Shown piece after piece: positions 9,727 to 18,445 of a stretch of DNA of 64,000 nucleotides. The stretch is from Cesiribacter sp. SM1 (GTDB taxonomy: Bacteria > Bacteroidota > Bacteroidia > Cytophagales > Cyclobacteriaceae). A program made the position numbers and the translations under genes. The DNA lies in the NCBI RefSeq assembly GCF_020178975.1, contig NZ_JAHXBU010000044.1, positions 137,051 to 201,050 on the forward strand, written 5' to 3'. The notes beneath the pieces were generated by a model. That model was not told the DNA's origin and did not search any database. It worked only from the letters and a program-made list of their open reading frames with translations. Positions within the stretch are counted from its first letter, which is position 1. Each line of letters opens with the position of its first letter.

Positions 9727-10293
9727 ATGGAAAAAGGATTAATTATTGTTTTATGCTCTTTCTTTTTCTGTTTTGCCACGCATGCACAGCAGACAAACAA
9801 AAACTGGATGCAGGACCTGAACAGGGACTTAGAACAGTTCAGGGCCTGCGATAATGTAGTTACTGCCGGCATTAATCCATGTAATAAGTTTATAGGCAGT
9901 GCACTTAGTACTGTTTACAAAGTCAATGACTTTTACTCCAAAGAACTTGGCCGGCATCTGCTGGTGAGCGAAATAGCCTCTTACCTGAAGGAGAACCAAA
10001 AGTGGAGCTTGCTGGGAAAAGGTTTTGAGCAAACAGCCCTGGTTCAGGCGCAGGAGCTTGCCAATGCAGGCAAAGCAGTTGTAGCCATTTACCTGAACCA
10101 GGAGGGGATCGGCCATGTATCCATTATTTTGCCGGGTGAGCTTAAGCCTTCCGGTACCTGGGGCTTTCAGGTACCCAATTCGGCTTCTTTCTTTATTTCA
10201 ACGCCCGATAAATCATATGTAGGCAAAGGTCTCTCATATGCTTTTGAACGCCCCCTGCTCAATGGTGTGCTGCTCTATGCCAGGAACTACTAG
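9727..10293 (+). CDS. Small secreted protein with possible papain-like or amidase fold
   Basis: About 188 residues from ATG 9727 (MEKGLIIVLCSFFFCFATHA signal peptide); an ATG at 9715 is also possible. Cysteines occur in 'RACDNV' and 'NPCNKFIG'. The second is followed by a helix-like stretch, and a later 'GHVSIILPGE' carries a His on a strand, then 'GFQVPNSASFF'. A Cys, then a His on a following strand, is how NlpC/P60, CHAP and Tae-type peptidoglycan amidases look. That assignment is inference and I could not place the third catalytic residue. No immunity gene is visible next to it. Confidence 0.7.
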   Translation: MEKGLIIVLCSFFFCFATHAQQTNKNWMQDLNRDLEQFRACDNVVTAGINPCNKFIGSALSTVYKVNDFYSKELGRHLLVSEIASYLKENQKWSLLGKGFEQTALVQAQELANAGKAVVAIYLNQEGIGHVSIILPGELKPSGTWGFQVPNSASFFISTPDKSYVGKGLSYAFERPLLNGVLLYARNY

Positions 10294-10421
10294 TGCTTGT
10301 TAAACTGCCCTGTATGTACCAATGTATAACTCCGCTTTAACAATATTACCTGGTACAGACTGTTGTTGTAGTGCAGCAATCAGAAAGAGGACTGCGAAGC
10401 ATAAGAATGATCTGCCTACAG

Positions 10422-11108
10422 TTATTGTGCGCTAGCGGCGGGCTTAATCTTCAAGTCTTTAAAGCTGCCCTCTGAATTATAGCCAACCCAGAAGCCAACC
10501 CAGCCCTTTCCGTTGCTGATGAGCTGCGTTACCTCCAGCGAGGGTTCCTGTACCCCATTTACATATACCCTGATCAGGGGACGGTCTACTTCAATCCTTA
10601 CCTGGAACCACTCATTAGGATCTACAACTGGCTGTATGGCATTTTCATATTTGCCGGGGTGGCTGCGTCTTAGTTTATCCCAGGGGTAAGCAGGATGTGA
10701 GATGTACTGTACCGCATGTGCTTTCCTATCGGGGTTCCTGAAGTTAAAGGGACGGAAATATACAGCCTCATAGGTGCTGTCGTTCTGGCCATGAAAGGCC
10801 AGTCCCACAAAGCTTTTTCCCGGATCGTCTTTACCCTTTACACTAAAGCTGATGGTGCCATCAGAAAACTCAAGGTCTTTAAGCCACAGGATGCCATCGC
10901 TTAGCTTTGCATCTAAATGTACCTCGCCGTTCTGATAGGTGGCCTGGCGCCTGCTAAGTGTCCATAAAGAGGTATCATGAATGCCATCCAGTTCCGGAAT
11001 AACTTCATTATTCTGTGCAAAGAGTATGTTATCACAGAGCAGCAGGAGCATGAAAAAGAGCCAGGCAAGCGGCATTACCGGATTGGAATAAACTTTAAGA
11101 TAAGCCAT
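10422..11108 (-). CDS. Secreted LamG / concanavalin-A-like domain protein
   Basis: About 228 residues from the ATG at 11108 (MAYLKVYSNPVMPLAWLFFM, signal-like with a hydrophobic core); a longer form from 11204 adds an unlikely leader. The mature domain has the jelly-roll signature of LamG/DUF1080-like folds: 'FSDGTISFSVKGKDDPGKSFVGLAFHG', then 'YEAVYFRPFNFRNPDRKAHAVQYI', 'WFQVRIEVDRPLIRVYVNGVQEP' and 'GKGWVGFWVGYNSEGSFKDLKI'. Such domains bind or cleave sugars. No catalytic pair is obvious. It diverges from the membrane regulator gene at 11217, whose C-terminal half has the same kind of fold, and they share a 108-base intergenic region. Confidence 0.8.
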   Translation of the reverse strand: MAYLKVYSNPVMPLAWLFFMLLLLCDNILFAQNNEVIPELDGIHDTSLWTLSRRQATYQNGEVHLDAKLSDGILWLKDLEFSDGTISFSVKGKDDPGKSFVGLAFHGQNDSTYEAVYFRPFNFRNPDRKAHAVQYISHPAYPWDKLRRSHPGKYENAIQPVVDPNEWFQVRIEVDRPLIRVYVNGVQEPSLEVTQLISNGKGWVGFWVGYNSEGSFKDLKIKPAASAQ

Positions 11109-11175
11109 CGTTTTAGGTGCTAGATTTTTATAATTTGTAATTGAAAAGCAAATAGGCTGAAAGGGGGCAAAAAGC

Positions 11176-11203
11176 CTGTTCAGAACCTGTTCAATTCTGT
11201 TCA
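11176..11203 (+). promoter_or_regulatory. Three phased CTGTTCA repeats before the regulator start
   Basis: CTGTTCA occurs at 11176, 11187 and 11197, spaced 11 and 10 bases. A weaker CCTGTG continues the phase at 11206. They end about 14 bases before the ATG at 11217, so they lie on one helix face. The next gene encodes a DNA-binding N-terminal domain, so self-regulation is an easy guess. Confidence 0.45.
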
Positions 11204-11216
11204 ATCCTGTGTAAGC

Positions 11217-12563
11217 ATGAACGCTGACTTAAAACCTGATGCATATTACCTGGAGCGCTGCCGCGAGCTGGTAGAGGAGAAGCTGGGCTGGGGGAGTAGT
11301 GCAGCCTGGTCGCAGGCTGATTTTCAGGAAGCAGCCGAGAAAATCCTGGGAGCAACCGGCATAAGCTTAAGTGTTACCACACTTAAAAGACTGTGGGGAA
11401 AGGTTAACTACAGCGGTAGCCCATCTGCAAGCACACTTAATGCACTGGCCTTGTACTTAGGGTATGAAAACTGGAGGGCTTTTAAACTACAGCTGGATGC
11501 CGAAGAAACATCAGCTATCCCGGAGCATCATGCGCCTGTCAGTGCAGCTGTAGTGGAGGCCAGTCAGCCTGCATCAAAGCTTGATCCATCTTCATTGAAA
11601 AGTAGCAGGCTGTGGGTGCCTTACCTGACGGTGCTGCTCATTGTTGCTGCGGGCATACTTTTTTATGCAGCCAAAGAAAAAGAGGCTGCACCTGTGCTAA
11701 CAGGCGCTATTGAGTTTAACAGCGAACCACTGGCAAAAGGTATTCCCAATACAGTGGTTTTTAACTATAACCTCTCAGGCCAGCACTTCGACAGCGCATT
11801 TATTCAGCAGAACTGGGACCCTGGCAGAAGAGAGCGGATCAGTAGCGAAAACAGGCAGCACACCTCTGTATACTATTATCCCGGTCATTTCCATGCAAAG
11901 CTCATCCTTAACAACCAGGTGGTGAAGGAGCATAGCCTGCTGGTGCCTACCGAAGGATGGCTGGGCATTGTGGAGCGTGAAGGATATGACAAACCCCTGT
12001 ACATTTTGCCGGAGCAGCTTACTGACGGGGGTGCCTTACATGTTTCACCACAATTGCTGGAGGCTAAGAAGGTAGATACCTCAAAAGATTATGCCATGGT
12101 TTATACCAACGTCCGGGACTTTGGTGTTGATGCAGATAATTTCACTTTTGAAGCTGCTGTAAAAAACAGTCCTGAAGCAGGCGGACAGCTTTGCCAGGAG
12201 GTAAGAGTACTGATTGATGGAGAACAAGGGGTGATGGCATTTTCGCTATCCGCTCCCGGTTGTGTGGGCAACCTGAGCCTGAATTTCAGCGATGTAGGTG
12301 TACGGGGCAAAAACAAGGATCTTTCTGCCTTTGGTGCCGATCTGTCGGAGTGGAATAAGCTGCAGTGCCGGGTAAAAGATAAGCATGTAAGCCTGTACCT
12401 GAACGATCGGCAGATCTACACCCTTACCTATACAAAACCTGTAGGGCGGGTAATGGGTGTTAACCTGAAATTTCACGGTGCTGGTGCGGTAGATTATGTT
12501 CGCCTGCTCGATGGCAGTGAAAAGCCTGTTTTTGAAGATGGCTTTGCTGCAGTTGTTCAATAG
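11217..12563 (+). CDS. Membrane-anchored DNA-binding protein with periplasmic LamG-like domain
   Basis: 448 residues. Residues 5-95 carry the Bacteroidetes domain with 'TTLKRLWGKVNYSGSPSASTLNALALYLGYENWRAF', a helix-turn-helix-like cytoplasmic region. One transmembrane segment lies near 128-150 ('LWVPYLTVLLIVAAGILFYA'). The rest is periplasmic, with strands like a beta-sandwich and ending in 'LSEWNKLQCRVKDKHVSLYLNDRQIYTL', similar in plan to the neighbour's LamG-like domain. It may sense a sugar or surface ligand outside and change gene expression inside, in a one-component manner. That is inference from architecture. The start is supported by the immediately preceding heptamers and by divergent spacing. 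Confidence 0.8.
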   Translation: MNADLKPDAYYLERCRELVEEKLGWGSSAAWSQADFQEAAEKILGATGISLSVTTLKRLWGKVNYSGSPSASTLNALALYLGYENWRAFKLQLDAEETSAIPEHHAPVSAAVVEASQPASKLDPSSLKSSRLWVPYLTVLLIVAAGILFYAAKEKEAAPVLTGAIEFNSEPLAKGIPNTVVFNYNLSGQHFDSAFIQQNWDPGRRERISSENRQHTSVYYYPGHFHAKLILNNQVVKEHSLLVPTEGWLGIVEREGYDKPLYILPEQLTDGGALHVSPQLLEAKKVDTSKDYAMVYTNVRDFGVDADNFTFEAAVKNSPEAGGQLCQEVRVLIDGEQGVMAFSLSAPGCVGNLSLNFSDVGVRGKNKDLSAFGADLSEWNKLQCRVKDKHVSLYLNDRQIYTLTYTKPVGRVMGVNLKFHGAGAVDYVRLLDGSEKPVFEDGFAAVVQ

Positions 12564-12820
12564 GCCAATACCTCCGGGTGCTGCACGCAGGGGTGCTAGT
12601 TTTTTTAATGCTCAATATTCTCCAATCTCCTAAGCTGCTGTACAGCGGCTTGTGCCTGCCTGTGCTTATAGTAGCAGCAAACCTCTTTTTCAGGTATTGT
12701 AATAAAACTGCGATACAGCAGTCTTACTAAAAAATCCACTTGCTCCGCTTACTAACCGCTGGTGTAAATCTTGTTTTGCCTTTTTCAAAATTCCGGCACC
12801 TTCGGGTAAAGTTACTGTCT

Positions 12821-15268
12821 ATGAAGAATCTATACATAGTTAATTTTTGGCTCCTGTCAATATGCTTTGCTACGGCGGCTTATGCCCGGCCAGATGCCCG
12901 GCAAACTGGCATAACGGGTAAGCTGCAGGACCAGTCGGGTGCCCCTGTTGCCTACGCCAATGTGGCCCTTCTGCGTGCAGCAGATGCTTCGCTCCAGAGC
13001 GGTGCTGTTACCAATGGCGATGGTGTTTTTAGCATTGCTGCTCCTCCGGAGGGTACTTATGTGCTGCGCCTGAGTGCCATTGGTTTTAAGGAGCAGAAAA
13101 CAGCTCCCTTTACCGTTACAGGTACAGCTTTTACCAAAGACTTTGGTGCTATTACCATGCAGGAGGAGGTGGAAACCCTGGAAGAAGTTACCGTACAGGC
13201 CCTGCGGCCAACCATAACGCAGGAAGCCGATAAAATGGTGGTAAGCATAGAGGGCACTGCCCTGGCCGCCGGCAGCACAGCTTTTGATGTGCTTTCCAAA
13301 TCTCCGGGCGTGTTCATAGACCAGGATGGCAACGTACAGCTAAATGGTAAGGCCGGTGCTACCATTATGCTAGATGGCCGCCTGACCTATATGTCGGCCA
13401 AAGACCTGCGCACCATGCTGGAGGGTATGTCGGCAGAAAACATCAAGAATATCGAGATCATCACCAACCCCTCTGCCAAATACGATGCAGAAGGCTCTTC
13501 CGGTATACTCAACATCAACCTAAAAAAGAACGATCAGCGCGGCATGAACGGCAGTGTGTATGGCAGCTACACCTACAACAACCTGCATAGCTATGCAGGT
13601 GGGGGCAACATTAATTATAAAAACGGCCCCTGGAATATGTTTGTAAACCTGGATGTGGCCCGCAGGGCCAGGGGACGCCGCGGTACCTTCACCAGGGTAT
13701 TCAACAGTGAGCAGGAGAGTACCTACCTTGATCAGAAAGCACGCGAAAATGTGTTCAGGGATGTGCCATCGGTACGTTTTGGCTCTGATTATAAACTTAA
13801 TGACCGCCACAGTTTAGGCTTTATGGCGAACATTGTAGCCCAGGATGCTACTTTTGATTTTCAGACAGATACTTATATTGGTCCAGCCCCGGGGCAGCCT
13901 GCCCTTTATATTGATGCAAACAACTTTACCAGCATGCGGTATGCCAATTATACCACCAACCTGCACTACAGTGGTACGCTGGATACCCTGGGCACCACCA
14001 TTACTGCAGACCTGGATTATGTAAAAATACAGGACAAGTCAAAGGCCAGCTTTGATAACCTGTATGTGCCAATGGTAGGAGAAGAGCCTGCCTATACCGA
14101 TAACCTGATCAGCAATAATCCCAGTGGTTATGATATATATGCCGCAAAAGTAGACTTTGCGCATCCATTCCGCAGTGGTCTTAAAATGGAGGCTGGTGCG
14201 AAGGTGAGCCGCGTAATCTCCGATAACGACCTGCGCTTTTACTTCAATAATCAGGAAGTACCAGTGGAAGATCCTGCACGTTCCAACCACTTTATATACA
14301 GGGAGTCTATTTATGCAGCCTACCTGAACCTGAATAAGAAGTATAGTGATCGTTTTAGTGTACAGGCAGGTTTGCGTGCAGAGCAGACCATTTCCAGGGG
14401 TGAGTCAAGAACCACAGGCCAGGTTACCGAACGCGAGTACCTGAACCTGTTCCCCAGTCTTTTTATACAGCAAAAGGTGAACGATAATTACGAGGTTAAA
14501 TACAACTACAGCCGTCGCATTCAGCGGCCTGATTATGATCAGCTAAATCCCTTTATTTTTTACCTCGATCCCTTTACCTGGGCGCAGGGAAATCCTTTTT
14601 TGCGGCCGCAGTATACCCATGCTGTTGGGGTAACGCAAACCTTTAAGCAAACCTACAACCTGGTGCTGGAGTACCAGTTAACCAAAGATTTTATTGCCGA
14701 AGTACCCTACCAGGATGTGGAAACTAACACTACCACTTTTAACCGCGATAATGTGGACGATGCCCAGAACTTAAGTGCAACAGTTATTGTGCCTGTTAAA
14801 ATCCTGAAGAAATGGGATACCAACAATACAGCGGTGGTGGCTTACCAGGAGTATAGCACATCCATAGATGGGGAGCAGGTACTGAATGACCAGGTGTTTT
14901 ACATGCTGCAGTCTAACCATAACCTGCAGCTGCCATGGGGTGTGCGCATGGAGGTAAATGCCGGCTACCAGGGGCCGGTGGCATGGGGACTGTACCGTAT
15001 TCAAAAACAGTGGTGGGTAAACCTTGGCCTCAAGAAAAGCCTGCTAGACGATAAACTGGATATCAGCGTGAATGCAAATGACCTGTTCCGCGGCCAGCGT
15101 GTGGTGGGTGGTGCCAATGTTAGCGGTAATGTAAACCAGTTTAACCAGTATTTCTTCAATCGCAGCATCAGCCTAAGTCTGCGCTATCGCTTTAGTAAGG
15201 GAGAGCAGTTCGATGCCCAGCGCAGGAACTCTAACCTTGAAGAGCTGAACCGTGCAGGCGGAAATTAA
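12821..15268 (+). CDS. TonB-dependent-receptor-like outer membrane beta-barrel protein (OMP_b-brl family)
   Basis: About 815 residues from the inner ATG at 12821, which begins the signal peptide (MKNLYIVNFWLLSICFATAA). Next comes a CarboxypepD_reg-like domain ('GKLQDQSGAPVAYANVALLRAAD', 'GVFSIAAPPEGTYVLRLSAIGF'). A plug-like domain follows, with 'VFIDQDGNVQLNGKAGATIMLDGR' and 'IKNIEIITNPSAKYDAEGSSGILNI'. The rest is a large barrel (OMP_b-brl_3), rich in aromatic alternating strands and ending in an F-rich 'SLRYRFSKGEQ' region. These proteins import or bind ligands using TonB. No SusD partner lies nearby, so the ligand is unknown. A terminator-like hairpin follows. Confidence 0.9.
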   Translation: MKNLYIVNFWLLSICFATAAYARPDARQTGITGKLQDQSGAPVAYANVALLRAADASLQSGAVTNGDGVFSIAAPPEGTYVLRLSAIGFKEQKTAPFTVTGTAFTKDFGAITMQEEVETLEEVTVQALRPTITQEADKMVVSIEGTALAAGSTAFDVLSKSPGVFIDQDGNVQLNGKAGATIMLDGRLTYMSAKDLRTMLEGMSAENIKNIEIITNPSAKYDAEGSSGILNINLKKNDQRGMNGSVYGSYTYNNLHSYAGGGNINYKNGPWNMFVNLDVARRARGRRGTFTRVFNSEQESTYLDQKARENVFRDVPSVRFGSDYKLNDRHSLGFMANIVAQDATFDFQTDTYIGPAPGQPALYIDANNFTSMRYANYTTNLHYSGTLDTLGTTITADLDYVKIQDKSKASFDNLYVPMVGEEPAYTDNLISNNPSGYDIYAAKVDFAHPFRSGLKMEAGAKVSRVISDNDLRFYFNNQEVPVEDPARSNHFIYRESIYAAYLNLNKKYSDRFSVQAGLRAEQTISRGESRTTGQVTEREYLNLFPSLFIQQKVNDNYEVKYNYSRRIQRPDYDQLNPFIFYLDPFTWAQGNPFLRPQYTHAVGVTQTFKQTYNLVLEYQLTKDFIAEVPYQDVETNTTTFNRDNVDDAQNLSATVIVPVKILKKWDTNNTAVVAYQEYSTSIDGEQVLNDQVFYMLQSNHNLQLPWGVRMEVNAGYQGPVAWGLYRIQKQWWVNLGLKKSLLDDKLDISVNANDLFRGQRVVGGANVSGNVNQFNQYFFNRSISLSLRYRFSKGEQFDAQRRNSNLEELNRAGGN

Positions 15269-15309
15269 GCAGCAGGCCAGGCGGAAAAATTTGTACAGAT
15301 AAAAAAGAA

Positions 15310-15336
15310 GGCCAGTTCTCCGGGAGGGAACTGGCC
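15310..15336 (+). terminator. Hairpin after the TonB-type receptor gene
   Basis: GGCCAGTTC, a 9-base loop and GAACTGGCC, then ATTTTAAAGG. The stem is good and the T run is weak. The following 240 bases up to the LuxR gene hold nothing else I recognise. Confidence 0.6.
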
Positions 15337-15578
15337 ATTTTAAAGGCCGGGTGTGAAAAGATAGTACTCCTGCTCTGGCCTAATTTTTTATGCATGGTTT
15401 ACTGAGCGCAATCGGGCAAGTTTTTTTCCTGAATTCCCGGCCATTCTTTGCGCTGAAACCTGTTATAATTTGTCAGCCGATGGGTTAAAGATATTTAGTT
15501 GCTTGCTTTGATAACATCCTCATTATTAAGTATATTTCTGCGAAAAATTCAGGATTTGCTTCTAAAAGTTAAAGTTGC

Positions 15579-16376
15579 TTGGGCACAAAAGCTATAATTC
15601 AAAGTTTAGCAGATGAGTTGCGTAAATTAACGGCAGATCCTGGTGAGACGGCAGCTTTTGAATTGTCCCTGGAAAATGCAGGGCCCCTTAATGCTGTTCT
15701 GTCAGCGGGGCCTGTTATCGTTTCTATTTTCAATCATCTGACCTTTAAGTACGACTACATAAGTCCGAATGTAGAATCCATCATAGGTATTCCTGCTGTT
15801 GCTTTCAAACAGCTCGATCACAGGAAGTTCCTGGAGATGCACATGCATCCTCATGACATGGAAATTGTAGCGCTGAAACTGATGCCTGACATTGTGGGCT
15901 ATATCTGCGAGCATAAAGGTAAGGATGTGCTGAAATTTTCATTTCACTATAATTACAGGATTAAAACAGCATCGGGCAAATGGTTGAAAATAGACCAGCA
16001 GAGTAGTGCACTAAAGCTGGATAACAAAGGAAAGATCATCCTGGAGCAGTCATTTTATGCCCAGGCCGGCGAAGCTGATTTTGCGGAATCTCACCCGATT
16101 AAGCTACTTATCTCCTACAGGAACGGGCATGGATATTACGAGACTTGCCTCTCACGTACATACCTGCACAACAAAGTAAAGGCAGGATCTCTTACTCCCC
16201 GGGAGATTGAAATTTTGGTGATGCTGGCAAATGGCAATACCAGTAGTGAAATAGCCGAAGCCCTTCATATCAGCGAAACAACCATCATGACCCACCGGCG
16301 CAATATGCTCCACAAGCTTAAGCTTAAAAATACCAACGAGCTTGTTGCCTGGGCTTTTCATGCAGGGCTGTTGTAG
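15579..16376 (+). CDS. PAS-like sensor plus LuxR-type HTH regulator
   Basis: 265 residues from a TTG at 15579; an in-frame TAA lies nine bases upstream, so the start is TTG or further downstream. Residues 35-150 look like a PAS fold ('FKYDYISPNVESIIG', 'FSFHYNYRIKTASGKWLKID'). The C-terminal ~65 residues are a LuxR HTH: 'LTPREIEILVMLANGNTSSEIAEALHISETTIMTHRRNMLHKLKLKN'. The order PAS-LuxR fits a one-component cytoplasmic sensor in Bacteroidetes. No transmembrane segment is present. The signal is unknown. Confidence 0.85.
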   Translation: MGTKAIIQSLADELRKLTADPGETAAFELSLENAGPLNAVLSAGPVIVSIFNHLTFKYDYISPNVESIIGIPAVAFKQLDHRKFLEMHMHPHDMEIVALKLMPDIVGYICEHKGKDVLKFSFHYNYRIKTASGKWLKIDQQSSALKLDNKGKIILEQSFYAQAGEADFAESHPIKLLISYRNGHGYYETCLSRTYLHNKVKAGSLTPREIEILVMLANGNTSSEIAEALHISETTIMTHRRNMLHKLKLKNTNELVAWAFHAGLL

Positions 16377-16611
16377 ACTGGTTTTCACCTGCTTTGTGCT
16401 TTCCACATTACAAGCCTGTTTCCTCATGGGGTACAAATTACGCTGCTACTAACTTTATGCCCCTGTAGCTTTGATTTGCCTGAACGTTAGGGTGCTTAAC
16501 TGCGCACTTGTACCTGCAGAAAGCTTTACCTGAAAAAGTCCAGTGTTTTTAATTTTTGTAGCTTTGCCCTGTAAATACCTCCTAACTGCAGGCAGGCTTA
16601 ACTTTGTAGAA

Positions 16612-17478
16612 GTGAAAGAAAGAGAAAAAGCATCAATCCCGGTTTATTCCATCCAGGAGCGGAACAAAAGTGGGCTCGAAATACTGCAGGTAGAGAGTTT
16701 CCAGGCAGGAGAGTCTTCTTTGCAGACTGCTCACCGGGATGATCATTATATTTTTGTTTTCCAGGAAAAGGGCACCTCTAAAGTTATGGTAGACTTTAAA
16801 GAGGTAAGTATCGAGGGCGCTGCTGTGTTTTGCATCCTTCCGGGGCAGGTACACTATGGCATTGCTGCCACACAGTCGCTTGCCTGGTTTATAGCAGTAG
16901 ATGCCTCCTGGTTAAGCGAAGTTTTTCGCCCTGTTTTTGAAGAGTCTGCAGAGATAAATAAGCCCATTCCGCTCAGTCATCAGCAGGCCTGCACGCTTGC
17001 CAGCAATATCGTCCTTCTGCAGGAAGTCTACGAGAAAGGGAGCCAGCTCCATTTTCATCACCACATGCTGCGATCCCTGATGGATGCCTGTATCAGCCAG
17101 TTTGCTTCTCTGTACTACAGCCGGGAGCAGTCATCAGGCCAGGCACACTTGCGTACCGCAGCCATTACGCGCCAGTTCAGAAGCCTGCTGCTGCAAAACT
17201 TCAGAAGCATGAAGAGCCCGTCTGACTACGCTGCAAGCCTACATATTTCACCCTCTTACTTAAATGAAGCAGTAAAGCAAACAAGTGGCTACCCTGTGAG
17301 CTACTGGATTCAGCAGGAGATTATACTGGAAGCCAAGCGCATGCTGTTTTACACCGAACACACTGTTAAAGAAATAGCGCATGCCCTGGGCTACGATGAT
17401 CACACCTATTTCATTCGCCTCTTTGGCAAAACAGCCGGTATTTCGCCACAGCGCTTTAGAAAGCAGTACCGCGAATAG
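16612..17478 (+). CDS. AraC-family transcriptional regulator
   Basis: About 289 residues if it begins at GTG 16612 ('KEREKASIPVYSIQERN'); an earlier GTG at 16543 would add a leader that does not look like protein. The N-terminal half is a cupin-like domain ('HRDDHYIFVFQEKGTSKVMVDF'). The C-terminal ~100 residues hold two HTH motifs: 'YAASLHISPSYLNEAVKQTSGYPVSYWIQQ' and 'VKEIAHALGYDDHTYFIRLFGKTAGISPQRFRK'. It lies just before a siderophore-interacting protein and a metal ATPase in the same direction (149 bases to the next gene), so it probably controls them. This is inference from neighbours. Confidence 0.88.
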   Translation: MKEREKASIPVYSIQERNKSGLEILQVESFQAGESSLQTAHRDDHYIFVFQEKGTSKVMVDFKEVSIEGAAVFCILPGQVHYGIAATQSLAWFIAVDASWLSEVFRPVFEESAEINKPIPLSHQQACTLASNIVLLQEVYEKGSQLHFHHHMLRSLMDACISQFASLYYSREQSSGQAHLRTAAITRQFRSLLLQNFRSMKSPSDYAASLHISPSYLNEAVKQTSGYPVSYWIQQEIILEAKRMLFYTEHTVKEIAHALGYDDHTYFIRLFGKTAGISPQRFRKQYRE

Positions 17479-17627
17479 TCCAGCTATTACATAGAATGCG
17501 GCATTGTTTACAGCCCCGGTATGCTGTTGTTTTGTACTGTTCCTAAACATGAGGAGCACAATGCAAAATTTGGCCTGCGGGCACTCCCGAAAGCTGGGGG
17601 CGGGGCAGGTGAGTACCAATAAGCTGT

Positions 17628-18359
17628 ATGATTATGCCAAGAGTACCAAAATGGGTAGGCGATACAATGGAAACAGTATTGGCCTCCAAGTATATTCCTG
17701 TAAGTGTTTGTGCAACAGAATACCTGGGTTCCGCATTAAAAAGAGTAACGTTCCGGGGAGATTTCAGTAAAGCTGATTTCTCTATAGGCCATGCAGTGGC
17801 ATTCCGGGTAAACGAATGTGACTTTCGTAACTATACACCAGCCTCTGTTTGTGAGGAAAAGGGCTTGTGCGATGTTATATTTTATATGCACGGGAAGGGT
17901 CCGGGTAGTAAGTTTTCACGGGACCTCCGCCAGGGCGACTCTCTTAAAATGATCATACCAAGGGGCAAAAAGTTGTTTCAGCCTTCTAAAACCCTGCACT
18001 TTTTCTTTGGAGACGAAACAGCCCTGGGGCTGTTTAGCCGTATGGCCCGAAGGATAAAGGAACAGCACCAGGCCTATACAGGAATGGTGGAACTGGATGG
18101 TGAAAATTTAAGACTCCCCCCTGAACTGGATTTATCCGTAAAAACTATAGTAAAGAAGGAGTTCTGTGGTAATTCTGCGGAGACCATTGGTGTTTACTTA
18201 AGGGAAACCTATCCCGCTTACCTGGAAAAGGCGGTTTTTTACCTGTTGGGAAATGCTGCTTCCATACAGGTTTTCAGAAAAGCCTTAAGGCTGCAGAACG
18301 TTAGTAGTAAAAACATAAAGACCCAGGCATACTGGGCCGAAGGAAAAATAGGGTTATAG
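17628..18359 (+). CDS. Siderophore-interacting protein (ferric-siderophore reductase-like)
   Basis: 243 residues (243 from ATG 17628, or 241 from ATG 17634). The FAD-binding part has R-N-Y-T-P-A-S near residue 68, the flavin motif of the SIP family. 'FYMHGKGPGSKFSRDLRQGDSLKMIIPRGKK' follows, a form of the family signature 'HGxGPGSxFxxxLxxGD'. The C-terminal half ('HFFFGDETALGLFSRMAR') is the nucleotide-binding region. SIP proteins take up ferric siderophore and reduce the iron using NAD(P)H. It sits between an AraC regulator and a PIB ATPase, which suggests a metal homeostasis set, perhaps induced by metal limitation or excess. Confidence 0.88.
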   Translation: MIMPRVPKWVGDTMETVLASKYIPVSVCATEYLGSALKRVTFRGDFSKADFSIGHAVAFRVNECDFRNYTPASVCEEKGLCDVIFYMHGKGPGSKFSRDLRQGDSLKMIIPRGKKLFQPSKTLHFFFGDETALGLFSRMARRIKEQHQAYTGMVELDGENLRLPPELDLSVKTIVKKEFCGNSAETIGVYLRETYPAYLEKAVFYLLGNAASIQVFRKALRLQNVSSKNIKTQAYWAEGKIGL

Positions 18360-18445
18360 GTGGTGAAAGCTGTTGCCTTTCATCCTGTTGAAGAATATTA
18401 ATATTCGCTGGCGCCTGAAAAAGGGGCTGTTATTAATCGCAAATT

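Noticed and set aside
11176-11203. CRISPR-like array
   Set aside because: Only three 7-base units with 3-4 base spacers; no cas gene; better read as an operator.
17504-17770. 88-residue frame before and over the SIP gene
   Set aside because: It overlaps the real SIP start in another frame.
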